Source: Chryseobacterium endalhagicum (GTDB lineage Bacteria; Bacteroidota; Bacteroidia; Flavobacteriales; Weeksellaceae). From it: 64,000 nt of DNA. The notes below the pieces were generated by a model. The model did not search any database, was not told the DNA's origin, and worked only from the letters and a program-made list of their open reading frames with translations. The stretch is from contig NZ_JAELVM010000002.1 in the NCBI RefSeq assembly GCF_016745235.1, positions 744,001 to 808,000 of the forward strand. The letters are read 5' to 3'. The translations under genes were made by a program, and so were the position numbers. Below, in pieces: positions 7,536-15,841 of this stretch (position 1 is its first letter; the number at the start of each line of letters is the position of its first letter).

Positions 7536-9578
7536 TTATTTTTTGTCAATCTTTAACAGAAACGCATATTCCAGTGCATCTTCTTTCAATGATTCAAATC
7601 TTCCACTTGCCCCGCCGTGGCCTGAGCTCATATCGGTTTTGAATAATAAAAGATTGCTGTCGGTTTTCATCTCTCTCAGTTTTGCCGTCCATTTTGCCGG
7701 CTCCCAATACTGAACCTGCGAATCGTGAAGGCCTGTTGTGATGAGCATATGAGGATAGTCTTTCGCTTCTACATTATCGTAAGGAGAATATTCTTTCATG
7801 TACTGATAATATTCCTTGTCGTTCGGATTTCCCCATTCGTCGTATTCTCCGGTTGTTAATGGGATGGTTTCGTCCAGCATTGTGGTAACGACATCTACAA
7901 ATGGAACCTGTGCTACAATCCCGTGGAAAAGGGAAGGTTCATAATTGATAACAGCGCCTACCAGAAGACCGCCGGCACTTCCGCCCATTGCAAACATATG
8001 TCTGGAAGATGTATAATTTTCTTTGATCAAATGTTTTCCGGCATCGATGAAATCAAAGAATGTATTTTTCTTAAACAGCATTTTTCCGTCTTCATACCAT
8101 TCTCTGCCCAGGTATTCCCCGCCGCGGATATGCGCAATGGCGTAAATAAACCCTCTGTCTAAAATAGAAAGCCTTACATTGGAGAAACTGGCATCTACCG
8201 TATGTCCATAACTTCCATAGCCGTATAAAAGGAGTGGGGTATCTGTTGATTTTTTGGTGTCTTTATGATAAACCAGTGAGATTGGAATTCTGGTTTCACC
8301 GTCTCTGGATTCTGCCCAGATTCTTTCCGAGATATAATTTTCCGGAAGGAAATTTCCACCCAGAACTTCCTGCTGTTTCAGAAGCTGAGTTGTTTTCTCC
8401 TTCATATTATACTCGTACGTTGAGCTTGGCTGGGTCAGGGAAGTGTAGCCATAACGGAGAACCTCGGTATCAAATTCCATATTGATCCCGATGTATGTTG
8501 TATAGGTTGGATCAGAAAAAGGAAGATAATAGGCTTCCTGAGTCTTTTCATCAATGATTTTAATCTGCAGAAGTCCTTCCTCTCTTTCCTCAAGAACAAG
8601 ATAGTCTCTGAAAATTTCAAAACCTTCCAGCAGTACTTCTGCACGGTGTGGAATAACGTCTACCCAGTTTTCCATTCCGCAGTTTTCAATTTTTGTTTTT
8701 ACGATCTTGAAATTGATGGCGTCATCTGCATTGGTGATGATATAAAATTCATCTTCAAAATGTTCCACCGAATATTCCAGGTCATCAATTCTTGGCTGAA
8801 TAATCGTCCATTCAGCAAAAACATTGTTGGAAGGAATAAATCTGTGTTCATCAGAAATCGTACTGGAGCTTGCGATGAAAATGTATTCCATGGATTTTGT
8901 CTTGAAAACATTCACATCAAAAGTATCATCCTCTTCATGGAAAATCAGGACATCTTCTGAAGAATCTGTTCCCAGCTTATGACGGTACACCTGGAAAGCA
9001 CGCAGACTTTCGTCTTTTCTGATATAAAAAACATGTTCATTATCATTGGCCCAGACTGCTTTTCCGGTAGTATTCAGAATCTGATCCGAGAAAACTTCTC
9101 CCGTTTCCAGATCTTTAAAATTGATCGTGTAAATTCTGCGGCTTACATTATCCGAGGAAAAAGAAACCAGTTTGTTATTCGGAGAAACAGCAACGCTTCC
9201 CACTTCAAAATAGGTTTCACCTTCTGCCAGTATATTGACGTCAACAATAATTTCTTCTACATTGTCAAGGCTTTTATGTTTTCTGCAGAAGATAGGATAT
9301 TCTTTTCCTTCTTCATAGCGTACAATATACCAGTAGCCGTTAAAAAAATAAGGAAGCGACTCGTCATCCTTTTTATAGCGGGCTTTCATCTCTTCGAAAA
9401 GCTCTTCCTGAAAAGCTTCCGTATCCTTCATCATGAATTCTTCATAGGCATTCTCTTCTTCAAGATATTGTATCACTTCCGGGTTTTCCCTTTCGTTAAG
9501 CCAGAAGTAATTATCAGTTCTTCTGTCGCCGTGTATTTCTAGTATTTTTTCTATTTTTTTTGCCTGTGGAGCTTTCAT
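7536..9578 (-). CDS. ptrB: Oligopeptidase B-like S9A serine peptidase
   Basis: The 680-residue protein has the prolyl-oligopeptidase layout: an N-terminal beta-propeller (about 75-400) and an alpha/beta-hydrolase domain (about 415-680). The catalytic triad is visible as Ser534 in GGSAGG, Asp619 in GLHDSQV and His654 in SSGHGG. The hydrolase domain contains LLLYGYGSYG and an IRGGEYLGREWY segment typical of oligopeptidase B. Such enzymes cut short peptides after basic residues. There is no signal peptide, so it is likely cytoplasmic. A possible -7 box TAAATTTG lies at 9684-9691 on the minus strand, about 100 bp upstream. Confidence 0.93.
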   Translation of the reverse strand: MKAPQAKKIEKILEIHGDRRTDNYFWLNERENPEVIQYLEEENAYEEFMMKDTEAFQEELFEEMKARYKKDDESLPYFFNGYWYIVRYEEGKEYPIFCRKHKSLDNVEEIIVDVNILAEGETYFEVGSVAVSPNNKLVSFSSDNVSRRIYTINFKDLETGEVFSDQILNTTGKAVWANDNEHVFYIRKDESLRAFQVYRHKLGTDSSEDVLIFHEEDDTFDVNVFKTKSMEYIFIASSSTISDEHRFIPSNNVFAEWTIIQPRIDDLEYSVEHFEDEFYIITNADDAINFKIVKTKIENCGMENWVDVIPHRAEVLLEGFEIFRDYLVLEEREEGLLQIKIIDEKTQEAYYLPFSDPTYTTYIGINMEFDTEVLRYGYTSLTQPSSTYEYNMKEKTTQLLKQQEVLGGNFLPENYISERIWAESRDGETRIPISLVYHKDTKKSTDTPLLLYGYGSYGHTVDASFSNVRLSILDRGFIYAIAHIRGGEYLGREWYEDGKMLFKKNTFFDFIDAGKHLIKENYTSSRHMFAMGGSAGGLLVGAVINYEPSLFHGIVAQVPFVDVVTTMLDETIPLTTGEYDEWGNPNDKEYYQYMKEYSPYDNVEAKDYPHMLITTGLHDSQVQYWEPAKWTAKLREMKTDSNLLLFKTDMSSGHGGASGRFESLKEDALEYAFLLKIDKK

Positions 9579-9694
9579 CCGGATATTTTAAATTTTGATT
9601 GGGTGTGATGAAAAGTGTTCTTCTGTTTTTTCCTCTTTTGAAAGTGGTTTACAGAAACGTTTCATTCAATATTAATTCTTGTTCAAATTTAGTT

Positions 9695-9737
9695 AAAAAA
9701 AAGCCATCTTTCCTGAATTGAAAAGACGGCCGTTTTT
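9695..9737. terminator. Terminator hairpin downstream of hemD
   Basis: The stem 9703-9711 / 9722-9730 (GCCATCTTT with AAAGACGGC, one wobble) has an A-run on the left and a T-run on the right. It lies 18 bp beyond the hemD stop and could act on the minus strand, or in both directions. Confidence 0.65.
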
Positions 9738-9754
9738 ATGTTAAATATTAAAGA

Positions 9755-10498
9755 CTATTTATGAAGGGCTTTAATATACTTTTCAAGTGCCATGGTCATG
9801 GATGGAGTTTCCTTTGTAGGAGCCATCAGGTCTACTTTTAGCCCTGCTTCTTCCGCAGCTGCCAATGTGGTATTTCCGAAAACACCGATCTTGGTTTCCT
9901 CCTGTTTGAAGTCTGGGAAATTCTGCTGTAGGGATTTGATCCCCTGCGGGCTGAAAAAGATAAGCATATCATAATCCTTAGCCTTGATATCCGTCAGGTC
10001 GCTGCATACAGTTCTGTACATGATCGCTCTTGTCCAGTCTACATTAGCAGTTTCCATTGTTTTTACGATATCCGGGCTTAAGACATCTGAAGATGGCAGA
10101 AGGTATTTTTCAGTCGGGAATTTCTTAAACAGAGGCAGAAGGTCTGCGAAGTTTTTCTCCCCAAAGCTGATCTTTCTCTTTCTATAAACAATATGTTTCT
10201 GAAGATAGTTGGCAATCGCCTCAGACTGGCAGATGTATCTCATCGTATCCGGAACCGCAAAACGCAGCTCTTCGGCAAGTCTGAAGTAATGGTCTATCGC
10301 ATTTTTGCTGGTGAAAATAATTCCAGTAAACTGCGTAAGATCTATCTTCTGTGTTCTTAGTTCTTTGTTGTCAACTCCTTCGACGTGGATGAAAGGACGG
10401 AAATCAATCTTTATTTTTTCCTTCTTTGCTATATCCAGATATGGAGAAGACTCACTAGGCGCTGGTTGAGAAACCAATATAGACTTTATTCTCATCAT
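9755..10498 (-). CDS. hemD: Uroporphyrinogen-III synthase
   Basis: The 247-residue protein matches the HemD fold, in which two alternating alpha/beta lobes close hydroxymethylbilane into uroporphyrinogen III for haem synthesis. Visible features are the N-terminal ILVSQPAP strand, GIIFTSKNAIDHYF in the first lobe and MLIFFSPQGIKSLQQNF plus IGVFGNTTLAAAEEAGL in the second. HemD is a poorly conserved family, so the assignment rests on these motifs and the length. It starts 9 bp after the DUF4271 gene, an arrangement common in Flavobacteriia, so the two are probably one transcript. Confidence 0.88.
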   Translation of the reverse strand: MMRIKSILVSQPAPSESSPYLDIAKKEKIKIDFRPFIHVEGVDNKELRTQKIDLTQFTGIIFTSKNAIDHYFRLAEELRFAVPDTMRYICQSEAIANYLQKHIVYRKRKISFGEKNFADLLPLFKKFPTEKYLLPSSDVLSPDIVKTMETANVDWTRAIMYRTVCSDLTDIKAKDYDMLIFFSPQGIKSLQQNFPDFKQEETKIGVFGNTTLAAAEEAGLKVDLMAPTKETPSMTMALEKYIKALHK

Positions 10499-10507
10499 TG
10501 ACTTTTA

Positions 10508-11176
10508 TTAAAAAAATAACAACTTCCAAAGCAGCAATAAAGGTGCAATTTGGAGGGTGCAAATATACAAAAATTTATAATACCATTTTTCGGGTAGGAT
10601 GTTGTTTTTATGAAACAAATAGAAGAAAATCTTGAAAACCCCGACAAATGCGAAGAAGTAGAAATAGTAGAAAAATATTTTATTTCTGTCCACGGGGAAA
10701 TAATAGTGGGTTACACACAAAATTATCAGCAAAAATGAAAGGATGAAGTAGAATTTTGTGGAGGTGAAATAGAAAATAGTCCATTTTTTACCGTCCCCAA
10801 TGCTTTGGTAAAATAAAAAGCCCAGTGCCGATTTTGTTATGTAAAAAAATAAAACAGCCAGAAATGTATACCCGAATTTATTAAGCTGATAGCCCATAAC
10901 CTGAAGATCGCTGATGGATTTCGGGACAATCGGGATATACTGTGAAATGAGAACAGACAAAGTAAGCGCCGTTACACATGAAGTAATGATCCAGCTGGGA
11001 AGGTTATTGCTCGCATCAAAATATTTCTGAAGCAGGAAATCTTTCAGGCTTGCATCTCTTTCTATAATATTCATCATGAAAACATACAGAAATACGCATC
11101 CTATCAATATAAAGATCACCCAGTCATTATTCTCGGGTATCCTTACGTGGTTTATAAAATTTTGTGATAACGGCAA
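10508..11176 (-). CDS. DUF4271 integral membrane protein
   Basis: The product is a polytopic membrane protein with roughly five to six TM segments and basic, aromatic loops, matching the Bacteroidota family DUF4271, of unknown function. The open frame extends upstream to an ATG at 11272, but that would run past the start (11253) of the divergent glycosyltransferase gene. I prefer the TTG at 11176 (222 residues), because a TAATTTTG -7 box sits just upstream (11191-11198) and the conserved part (HVRIPENNDW) follows soon after. The start is therefore uncertain. It is followed 9 bp later by hemD. Confidence 0.75.
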   Translation of the reverse strand: MPLSQNFINHVRIPENNDWVIFILIGCVFLYVFMMNIIERDASLKDFLLQKYFDASNNLPSWIITSCVTALTLSVLISQYIPIVPKSISDLQVMGYQLNKFGYTFLAVLFFYITKSALGFLFYQSIGDGKKWTIFYFTSTKFYFILSFLLIILCVTHYYFPVDRNKIFFYYFYFFAFVGVFKIFFYLFHKNNILPEKWYYKFLYICTLQIAPLLLLWKLLFF

Positions 11177-11190
11177 AGGAATATTTTTTG

Positions 11191-11243
11191 CAAAATTATA
11201 GATTATTTTGTATAAAATAAAAAGGTTAAATAACTTATCTTTG
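11191..11243. promoter_or_regulatory. Divergent promoter region between DUF4271 and the GT2 glycosyltransferase
   Basis: A minus-strand -7 box TAATTTTG (11198-11191) faces a plus-strand -7 box TATCTTTG (11236-11243). Each matches TAnnTTTG and lies within about 15 bp of its proposed start codon. No convincing -33 elements were found. Confidence 0.5.
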
Positions 11244-11252
11244 CAAACTGAA

Positions 11253-11969
11253 ATGAAAAAACTCGTCATCATCCCTACCTACAACGAAAAGGAAAATATT
11301 GAAAATATTATTTCCGCGGTTTTTGCATTGGAAGATGACTTTCATGTTCTGGTGGTGGATGACACTTCGCCGGATGGAACAGCTGAGATTGTAAGGGGTC
11401 TTCAAAAGAGATTTCCTCATTACCTGCACCTGTCCGTAAGACATGTAAAAGATGGTCTTGGAAAGGCTTATATCCACGGATTTAAATGGGCTATCGAAAA
11501 TAAATACGATTATATTTTTGAAATGGATGCCGATTTCTCCCACAATCCCAATGATCTTCCCAAGCTTTTTGAAGCCTGTCTGAATGCGGATATGGCCATC
11601 GGATCACGATATTCAAAAGGAGTAAATGTAGTGAACTGGCCCATGGGCAGAGTGCTGCTTTCTTATTTTGCATCCAAATATGTAAGATTTATTTTAGGAC
11701 TTCCAATTCATGATACCACGGCAGGATTTGTATGCTTCTCAAGGAAAGTTCTTGAAGAAATAGGACTGGATAATGTAAAACTTAAAGGCTACGGCTTTCA
11801 GATCGAAATGAAATTCAGAGCTTTTAAAAAAGGTTTCAGAATTGTAGAAGTTCCTATTATATTTACAAACAGAATTTTAGGAGAAAGCAAAATGAACGGT
11901 GGCATTATTCATGAAGCTGTATTTGGAGTATTAAATTTAAAATGGAAATCAATCATCAACAGATTATGA
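11253..11969 (+). CDS. GT2 polyprenol-phosphate mannosyltransferase-like glycosyltransferase
   Basis: The 238-residue protein is a single GT-A domain of the dolichyl-phosphate mannose synthase (DPM1) type. It starts MKKLVIIPTYNEKENIENII, has the nucleotide-sugar/metal motif MDADFSHNP, and includes GSRYSKG and a GFQIEMKFRA segment. There are no C-terminal TM helices. Such enzymes transfer a sugar from a GDP- or UDP-donor to polyprenyl phosphate at the cytoplasmic membrane. An in-frame start 45 bp upstream exists, but the ATG at 11253, nine bases after a TATCTTTG -7 box, is preferred. The stop overlaps the next ATG (ATGA), so the DUF4296 gene is translationally coupled. Confidence 0.88.
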   Translation: MKKLVIIPTYNEKENIENIISAVFALEDDFHVLVVDDTSPDGTAEIVRGLQKRFPHYLHLSVRHVKDGLGKAYIHGFKWAIENKYDYIFEMDADFSHNPNDLPKLFEACLNADMAIGSRYSKGVNVVNWPMGRVLLSYFASKYVRFILGLPIHDTTAGFVCFSRKVLEEIGLDNVKLKGYGFQIEMKFRAFKKGFRIVEVPIIFTNRILGESKMNGGIIHEAVFGVLNLKWKSIINRL

Positions 11970-12334
11970 AAAAACTGATCTTCATTTTCGTTATGCTGTG
12001 CATGTTCTCATGTGGTGATTATGTGGACAAGCCCAAAAACCTGATCGAACCGGATGCCATGGCTGAGATCCTGGCTGATCTTGCTATTGCAGACCAGTCC
12101 ATTATGGAGTATCAGAACAAAAATCTGGAAGCAGGAACAAGATTTGTGCTTAAATCCCATAAAGTAAAATCGGAAGATTTTATTGAAAGCTTCAAATATT
12201 ATGTCGTTAAAGACAAAATGAAAGATATTGCTGACGACGCACAGAAAATAATTGTAAAAAAAGATCCCAAGGCGGATCAGTATATAAAAGATAAACTGAA
12301 AAACAAGGGAGACGTACCTTTTTTAAAAAGATAA
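11966..12334 (+). CDS. DUF4296 lipoprotein
   Basis: The protein has 122 residues from the ATG at 11966, which overlaps the upstream stop by four bases; an upstream in-frame Met is less likely because the signal peptide begins here. A lipoprotein signal (MKKLIFIFVMLCMFSC) is followed by a helical domain with the family pattern IEPDAMAEILADLAIADQ. DUF4296 is a Bacteroidota family without known function, regularly found beside glycosyltransferase or tgt genes. It is probably anchored in a periplasm-facing membrane leaflet. Confidence 0.85.
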   Translation: MKKLIFIFVMLCMFSCGDYVDKPKNLIEPDAMAEILADLAIADQSIMEYQNKNLEAGTRFVLKSHKVKSEDFIESFKYYVVKDKMKDIADDAQKIIVKKDPKADQYIKDKLKNKGDVPFLKR

Positions 12335-12336
12335 TT

Positions 12337-12417
12337 ATGTTGCAGAAACGTGTTCTGTCCACAAAAACAGAACCGCTGATGAGAGAATTAAAAGAATATA
12401 CGGATGAAATTTTTTAA
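12337..12417 (+). other. Short open frame and small hairpin between DUF4296 and tgt
   Basis: A 26-codon frame (MLQKRVLSTK...) begins 3 bp after the DUF4296 stop and ends inside the tgt start region, overlapping it by 14 bp. The sequence GTTCTGT...ACAGAAC within it can form a weak hairpin. It may be a leader peptide coupled to tgt, or chance. Confidence 0.2.
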
Positions 12418-13534
12418 TATAGAAAAAACCTCTGAAGGAAAAGCAAGAGCCGGAGAACTTATTACCGACCACGGAAAGATCCAGACGCCCATCTTTATGC
12501 CTGTAGGAACTGTAGCAAGTGTGAAAACAGTTCATCAGAGAGAATTAAAAGAAGACATTAAAGCTCAGATTATTCTGGGTAATACATACCACCTGTATCT
12601 TCGTCCCACGATGGACACGATGCAGGAAGCAGGAGGACTGCATAAATTTATGAACTGGGATCTGCCTATCCTTACCGATTCAGGAGGGTTTCAGGTGTTT
12701 TCTCTTTCCAAAAGCAGAAAAATGTCCGAGGAAGGAGTGAAGTTCAAATCCCATATCGACGGAAGTTATCACATGTTCACCCCCGAAAAATCTATGGAAA
12801 TCCAGCGACAGATCGGTGCGGATATTTTCATGGCTTTTGACGAATGTACCCCTTATCCTTGCGAATACAACCAGGCTAAAACATCCATGGAGCTTACCCA
12901 CAGGTGGCTGAAAAGATGTATTGACTGGACTGAGGAAAATAAAGAAATTTACGGTCATAAGCAGAGACTTTTCCCGATTGTACAGGGTTCTACCTATTCG
13001 GATCTCAGAAAAATTTCTGCAGAAGTGATTTCAGAGGCCGGAGCAGAAGGAAATGCGATTGGCGGGCTTTCAGTAGGAGAGCCTGAAGAAGAAATGTACA
13101 GAATCACTGATGAAGTGACGGATATTCTTCCAAAAGATAAACCAAGATACCTGATGGGGGTAGGAACGCCCTGGAATATCCTTGAATCTATCGGTTTGGG
13201 AATTGATATGATGGACTGTGTAATGCCGACCAGAAATGCCCGAAATGCAATGCTTTTCACATGGCAGGGTGTGATGAATATGAAAAATGAAAAATGGAAG
13301 CAGGACTTTTCACCTCTTGACGAATTTGGAACAAGTTATGTGGACAAAGAATATTCAAAGGCTTATCTTCGTCATTTATTTGTGTCAAAAGAATATCTTG
13401 CCAAGCAGATTGCATCAGTACACAACCTTGCTTTTTACCTAGACCTTGTAAAAGTGGCTAGGGAACATATTGTGGCAGGTGATTTCTATGAGTGGAAAAA
13501 ATCCATAGTGCCGGTTCTGAGACAGAGACTTTAA
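12404..13534 (+). CDS. tgt: tRNA-guanosine(34) transglycosylase
   Basis: The 376-residue enzyme exchanges guanine 34 for a queuosine precursor in GUN-anticodon tRNAs. The active-site motifs are intact: Asp92 in TDSGGFQVFS, the nucleophile Asp268 in GIDMMDCV, and VMPTRNARNAM at 273-283. An oddity lies at 305-317: the segment aligned to the zinc-binding CxCxxC of E. coli Tgt reads DEFGTSYVDKEY, so all three Cys ligands are replaced (Gly309, Ser311, Asp314), while the fourth ligand His (His340 in VHNL) remains. It lies in a plus-strand run with DUF4296 and the LptF/G permease. Confidence 0.95.
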   Translation: MKFFNIEKTSEGKARAGELITDHGKIQTPIFMPVGTVASVKTVHQRELKEDIKAQIILGNTYHLYLRPTMDTMQEAGGLHKFMNWDLPILTDSGGFQVFSLSKSRKMSEEGVKFKSHIDGSYHMFTPEKSMEIQRQIGADIFMAFDECTPYPCEYNQAKTSMELTHRWLKRCIDWTEENKEIYGHKQRLFPIVQGSTYSDLRKISAEVISEAGAEGNAIGGLSVGEPEEEMYRITDEVTDILPKDKPRYLMGVGTPWNILESIGLGIDMMDCVMPTRNARNAMLFTWQGVMNMKNEKWKQDFSPLDEFGTSYVDKEYSKAYLRHLFVSKEYLAKQIASVHNLAFYLDLVKVAREHIVAGDFYEWKKSIVPVLRQRL

Positions 13535-13548
13535 AATAAAGAAAGATC

Positions 13549-14661
13549 ATGATCAAAATTGTAGACGGGTATATCATCAAAAAATATCTTGGAACATTCA
13601 GTTTCATGCTGATATTGTTGTCTATAGTGGTGCTGGTGATTGATGTACAGCAGAAGATTCCGAGGATAGAAAATGCAAAAGCTCTCGATCCGAAGCTGAA
13701 TCTGATGTATTTCCTGATCCATTTTTATCCGTTCTGGATTATCAATCTCGTGGTGACGTTCCTGGCGATCCTGGTATTTATTTCCGTGATTTATTTTACA
13801 TCCAGGATGGCAAACAATACGGAAATTGTAGCGATCATCAGTAGTGGTGCCAGTTTCCACAGGTTTGCAAAACCCTATCTCTATACATCACTTTTTATTG
13901 CTGCCATATCGCTTGTGGTGAACCATATGGTGCTTCCATGGGCCAATATCAAGAAAAATGAACTGGAAGCATATACTTATAATGCGGCCAACAAAGAAAA
14001 GATTCTGGGAACAGGGCCTGCATCTGCACAGTTCAGCAAAACAGAATATATCTTCGTAAATTCCTGGAACAGAAGAGAAACGAGAGGTTCAGGATTTGTC
14101 TATCAGAAATACGACAAAGCCAGAAAAATGGTGTACGAATTAAAAGCTTCCGAAGTATACTGGGATAAAGCTAAAAAACAGTTCACCCTCACCAATTATC
14201 TCGAGAAAACCATCAATAAGGATAATACGGAAAAGCTGGCCAATGGTGTCGAAATGAGGAAAAGCTACGGACATTCTCCGGAAGAGCTCTTCCCCAACGA
14301 ACTTCTTGGACAGAACAAAACCACACCGGAACTTATAAAATTCATAGAAAGGGAAAAAGACAGAGGAAACAGCAACCTGAATTCTTACCTTAATGAATTT
14401 CACCAGAGAACCGCAATGCCGGTGGCTATTATTATTCTGACGTTTCTCGCGCTTTCTCTGGCTTCCCAGAAAAAAAGAGGAGGTCTTGGAGTCAATCTGG
14501 CTATAGGGATTTCCCTTGCGTTTGTTTTCGTTTTCTCCTTTGAAGCATTAAAAGTGGTTTCCGAGAACAAAAGCTTATCGCCCGCAGTTGCCATGTGGCT
14601 TCCCAATATGGTTTTCTTCCCGCTAACCCTGTATCTGTACCTGAAAAGAGCGAATCAGTAA
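13549..14661 (+). CDS. LptF/LptG family lipopolysaccharide-export permease
   Basis: The 370-residue protein has the YjgP/YjgQ layout: three N-terminal TM helices (about 12-35, 55-80, 98-120), a large periplasmic beta-jellyroll region (about 125-280) and three C-terminal TM helices. It starts MIKIVDGYIIKKYLGTF, a typical family N-terminus. It would move LPS from the inner membrane to the Lpt bridge with LptB. Only one of the two permeases is here; whether it is LptF or LptG is not decidable. It follows tgt by 14 bp and overlaps the convergent birA gene by seven bases at the 3' end. Confidence 0.9.
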   Translation: MIKIVDGYIIKKYLGTFSFMLILLSIVVLVIDVQQKIPRIENAKALDPKLNLMYFLIHFYPFWIINLVVTFLAILVFISVIYFTSRMANNTEIVAIISSGASFHRFAKPYLYTSLFIAAISLVVNHMVLPWANIKKNELEAYTYNAANKEKILGTGPASAQFSKTEYIFVNSWNRRETRGSGFVYQKYDKARKMVYELKASEVYWDKAKKQFTLTNYLEKTINKDNTEKLANGVEMRKSYGHSPEELFPNELLGQNKTTPELIKFIEREKDRGNSNLNSYLNEFHQRTAMPVAIIILTFLALSLASQKKRGGLGVNLAIGISLAFVFVFSFEALKVVSENKSLSPAVAMWLPNMVFFPLTLYLYLKRANQ

Positions 14662-15371
14662 AGGAGTTTGATCTCTTTGTGATAAAACGGTTTTAAACCG
14701 TCTCTTTCGAGCTCTATCCAGAGTTCTCCCTTTTCGTCTGCATTCCGGATAATGCCATTTTGTCTCTCTTTTTCAATTTCGAAGACAGAGATCTCATCTT
14801 TGCGGAATAAATTCAGGTTAAATAAGTCAATGATTTCCTGTTCGGACGGCATGTTTTTCAGTTTTTCTGAAAGATATTCATGGAGATTCAGTACAAAATC
14901 ATCCAGGTCAAAAACCTTTCCTGTGAGCGTCAGGAGTGATCCTGCGTGCGATATTTCATTAAATTTATCCTGCAGGACATTGAACCCTGCACCTATAATG
15001 AAATAATTATTTTGGTTAATTTTTTTCTTTTCTATTAAAATCCCGACGATTTTTTTATTTTTAAGGATCATATCATTCGGCCATTTTATTTTCACGTCAT
15101 GATCAGTCAAATTGGCAAGGAAGTTCCGGATCAGCACTGCGGTATAGTAATTGAATATAAAATCAGAGAGTACAAAACTTTCAGCCTTTACCGCCAGCGT
15201 GTATGCAATGTTTTTTCCGGCTGCCGCTGCCCATGTATTTCCGTATTGCCCGCGGCCTTTGGTTTGGTTGTATGTAGAGAGCCCAATAAAATCTGAATTT
15301 TCATAAAGTAAAAACTTTGAAATTTCGTCATTAGTAGAAGAGCACTCTTTTAAGTGGAATAATTGGGTCAT
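14655..15371 (-). CDS. birA: Biotin--[acetyl-CoA-carboxylase] ligase
   Basis: The 238-residue protein is a ligase-only form without the N-terminal DNA-binding domain of E. coli BirA. The biotinyl-AMP site is seen in TKGRGQYGNTWAAAAGKNIAYTL, near residues 38-60, and the catalytic region in IKWPNDMILKNKKIVGILIE near 95-115. It attaches biotin to the carboxyl carrier protein. It is divergent from rsfS, and its 3' end overlaps the permease gene by seven bases. No repressor role is expected without the winged helix. Confidence 0.93.
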   Translation of the reverse strand: MTQLFHLKECSSTNDEISKFLLYENSDFIGLSTYNQTKGRGQYGNTWAAAAGKNIAYTLAVKAESFVLSDFIFNYYTAVLIRNFLANLTDHDVKIKWPNDMILKNKKIVGILIEKKKINQNNYFIIGAGFNVLQDKFNEISHAGSLLTLTGKVFDLDDFVLNLHEYLSEKLKNMPSEQEIIDLFNLNLFRKDEISVFEIEKERQNGIIRNADEKGELWIELERDGLKPFYHKEIKLLY

Positions 15372-15430
15372 TTAAGAAAACTTTAAGACTTTAAAGGGCT
15401 AAAAGTAAGGCTAAAGTAAAAGAAAAACAA

Positions 15431-15438
15431 TAAATTTG
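15431..15438 (+). promoter_or_regulatory. -7 box for rsfS-ftsH
   Basis: TAAATTTG matches TAnnTTTG and ends 18 bp before the proposed rsfS ATG at 15457. The upstream in-frame TTG at 15436 overlaps this box, which argues against it as the start codon. Confidence 0.5.
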
Positions 15439-15456
15439 CAGATTATAGATATTTTA

Positions 15457-15825
15457 ATGAATAAAACAGCAGAAAAGCAGGCACTAATAGATAAAATTGT
15501 TGAAGCCATACAGGACGTAAAAGGAGAAGATATCATGATTTTTGATCTTTCAAAAATTGAGAATTCTGTGGCCGAAACTTTCATTATTTGCAGCGGAAAC
15601 TCCAATACACAGGTTTCTGCACTGGCAGGAAGTGTCGAGAAAAAAGTAAGAAACGATCTTAAAGACAGACCTTGGCACGTAGAAGGTACAGAAAACTCCA
15701 TGTGGGTTTTGGTAGATTACGTGACGGTGGTAGTGCATATCTTCCAGAAAGAAGTACGTGAGTACTATGATATTGAAGAACTTTGGGGAGATGCAGCCAT
15801 TACCAAAATAGAATATGAATTTTAA
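15457..15825 (+). CDS. rsfS: Ribosome silencing factor
   Basis: The 122-residue protein carries the RsfS/Iojap pattern: IMIFDLSKIENSVAETFIICSGNSNTQVSAL and then RPWHVEG and WVLVDYVTVVVHIFQKEVREYYDIEELWGDA. It binds L14 on the large ribosomal subunit and blocks subunit joining under starvation. I start it at the ATG 15457 rather than the in-frame TTG at 15436, which lies in the promoter. It is followed 16 bp later by ftsH, and this order is common in Bacteroidota. Confidence 0.92.
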   Translation: MNKTAEKQALIDKIVEAIQDVKGEDIMIFDLSKIENSVAETFIICSGNSNTQVSALAGSVEKKVRNDLKDRPWHVEGTENSMWVLVDYVTVVVHIFQKEVREYYDIEELWGDAAITKIEYEF

Positions 15826-15841
15826 ATTTTAAAAAGTATAA

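Noticed and set aside
8979-9542. 187-codon plus-strand frame opposite the oligopeptidase gene
   Set aside because: It is antisense to a complete S9A peptidase with all catalytic residues; no promoter and no recognisable protein features.
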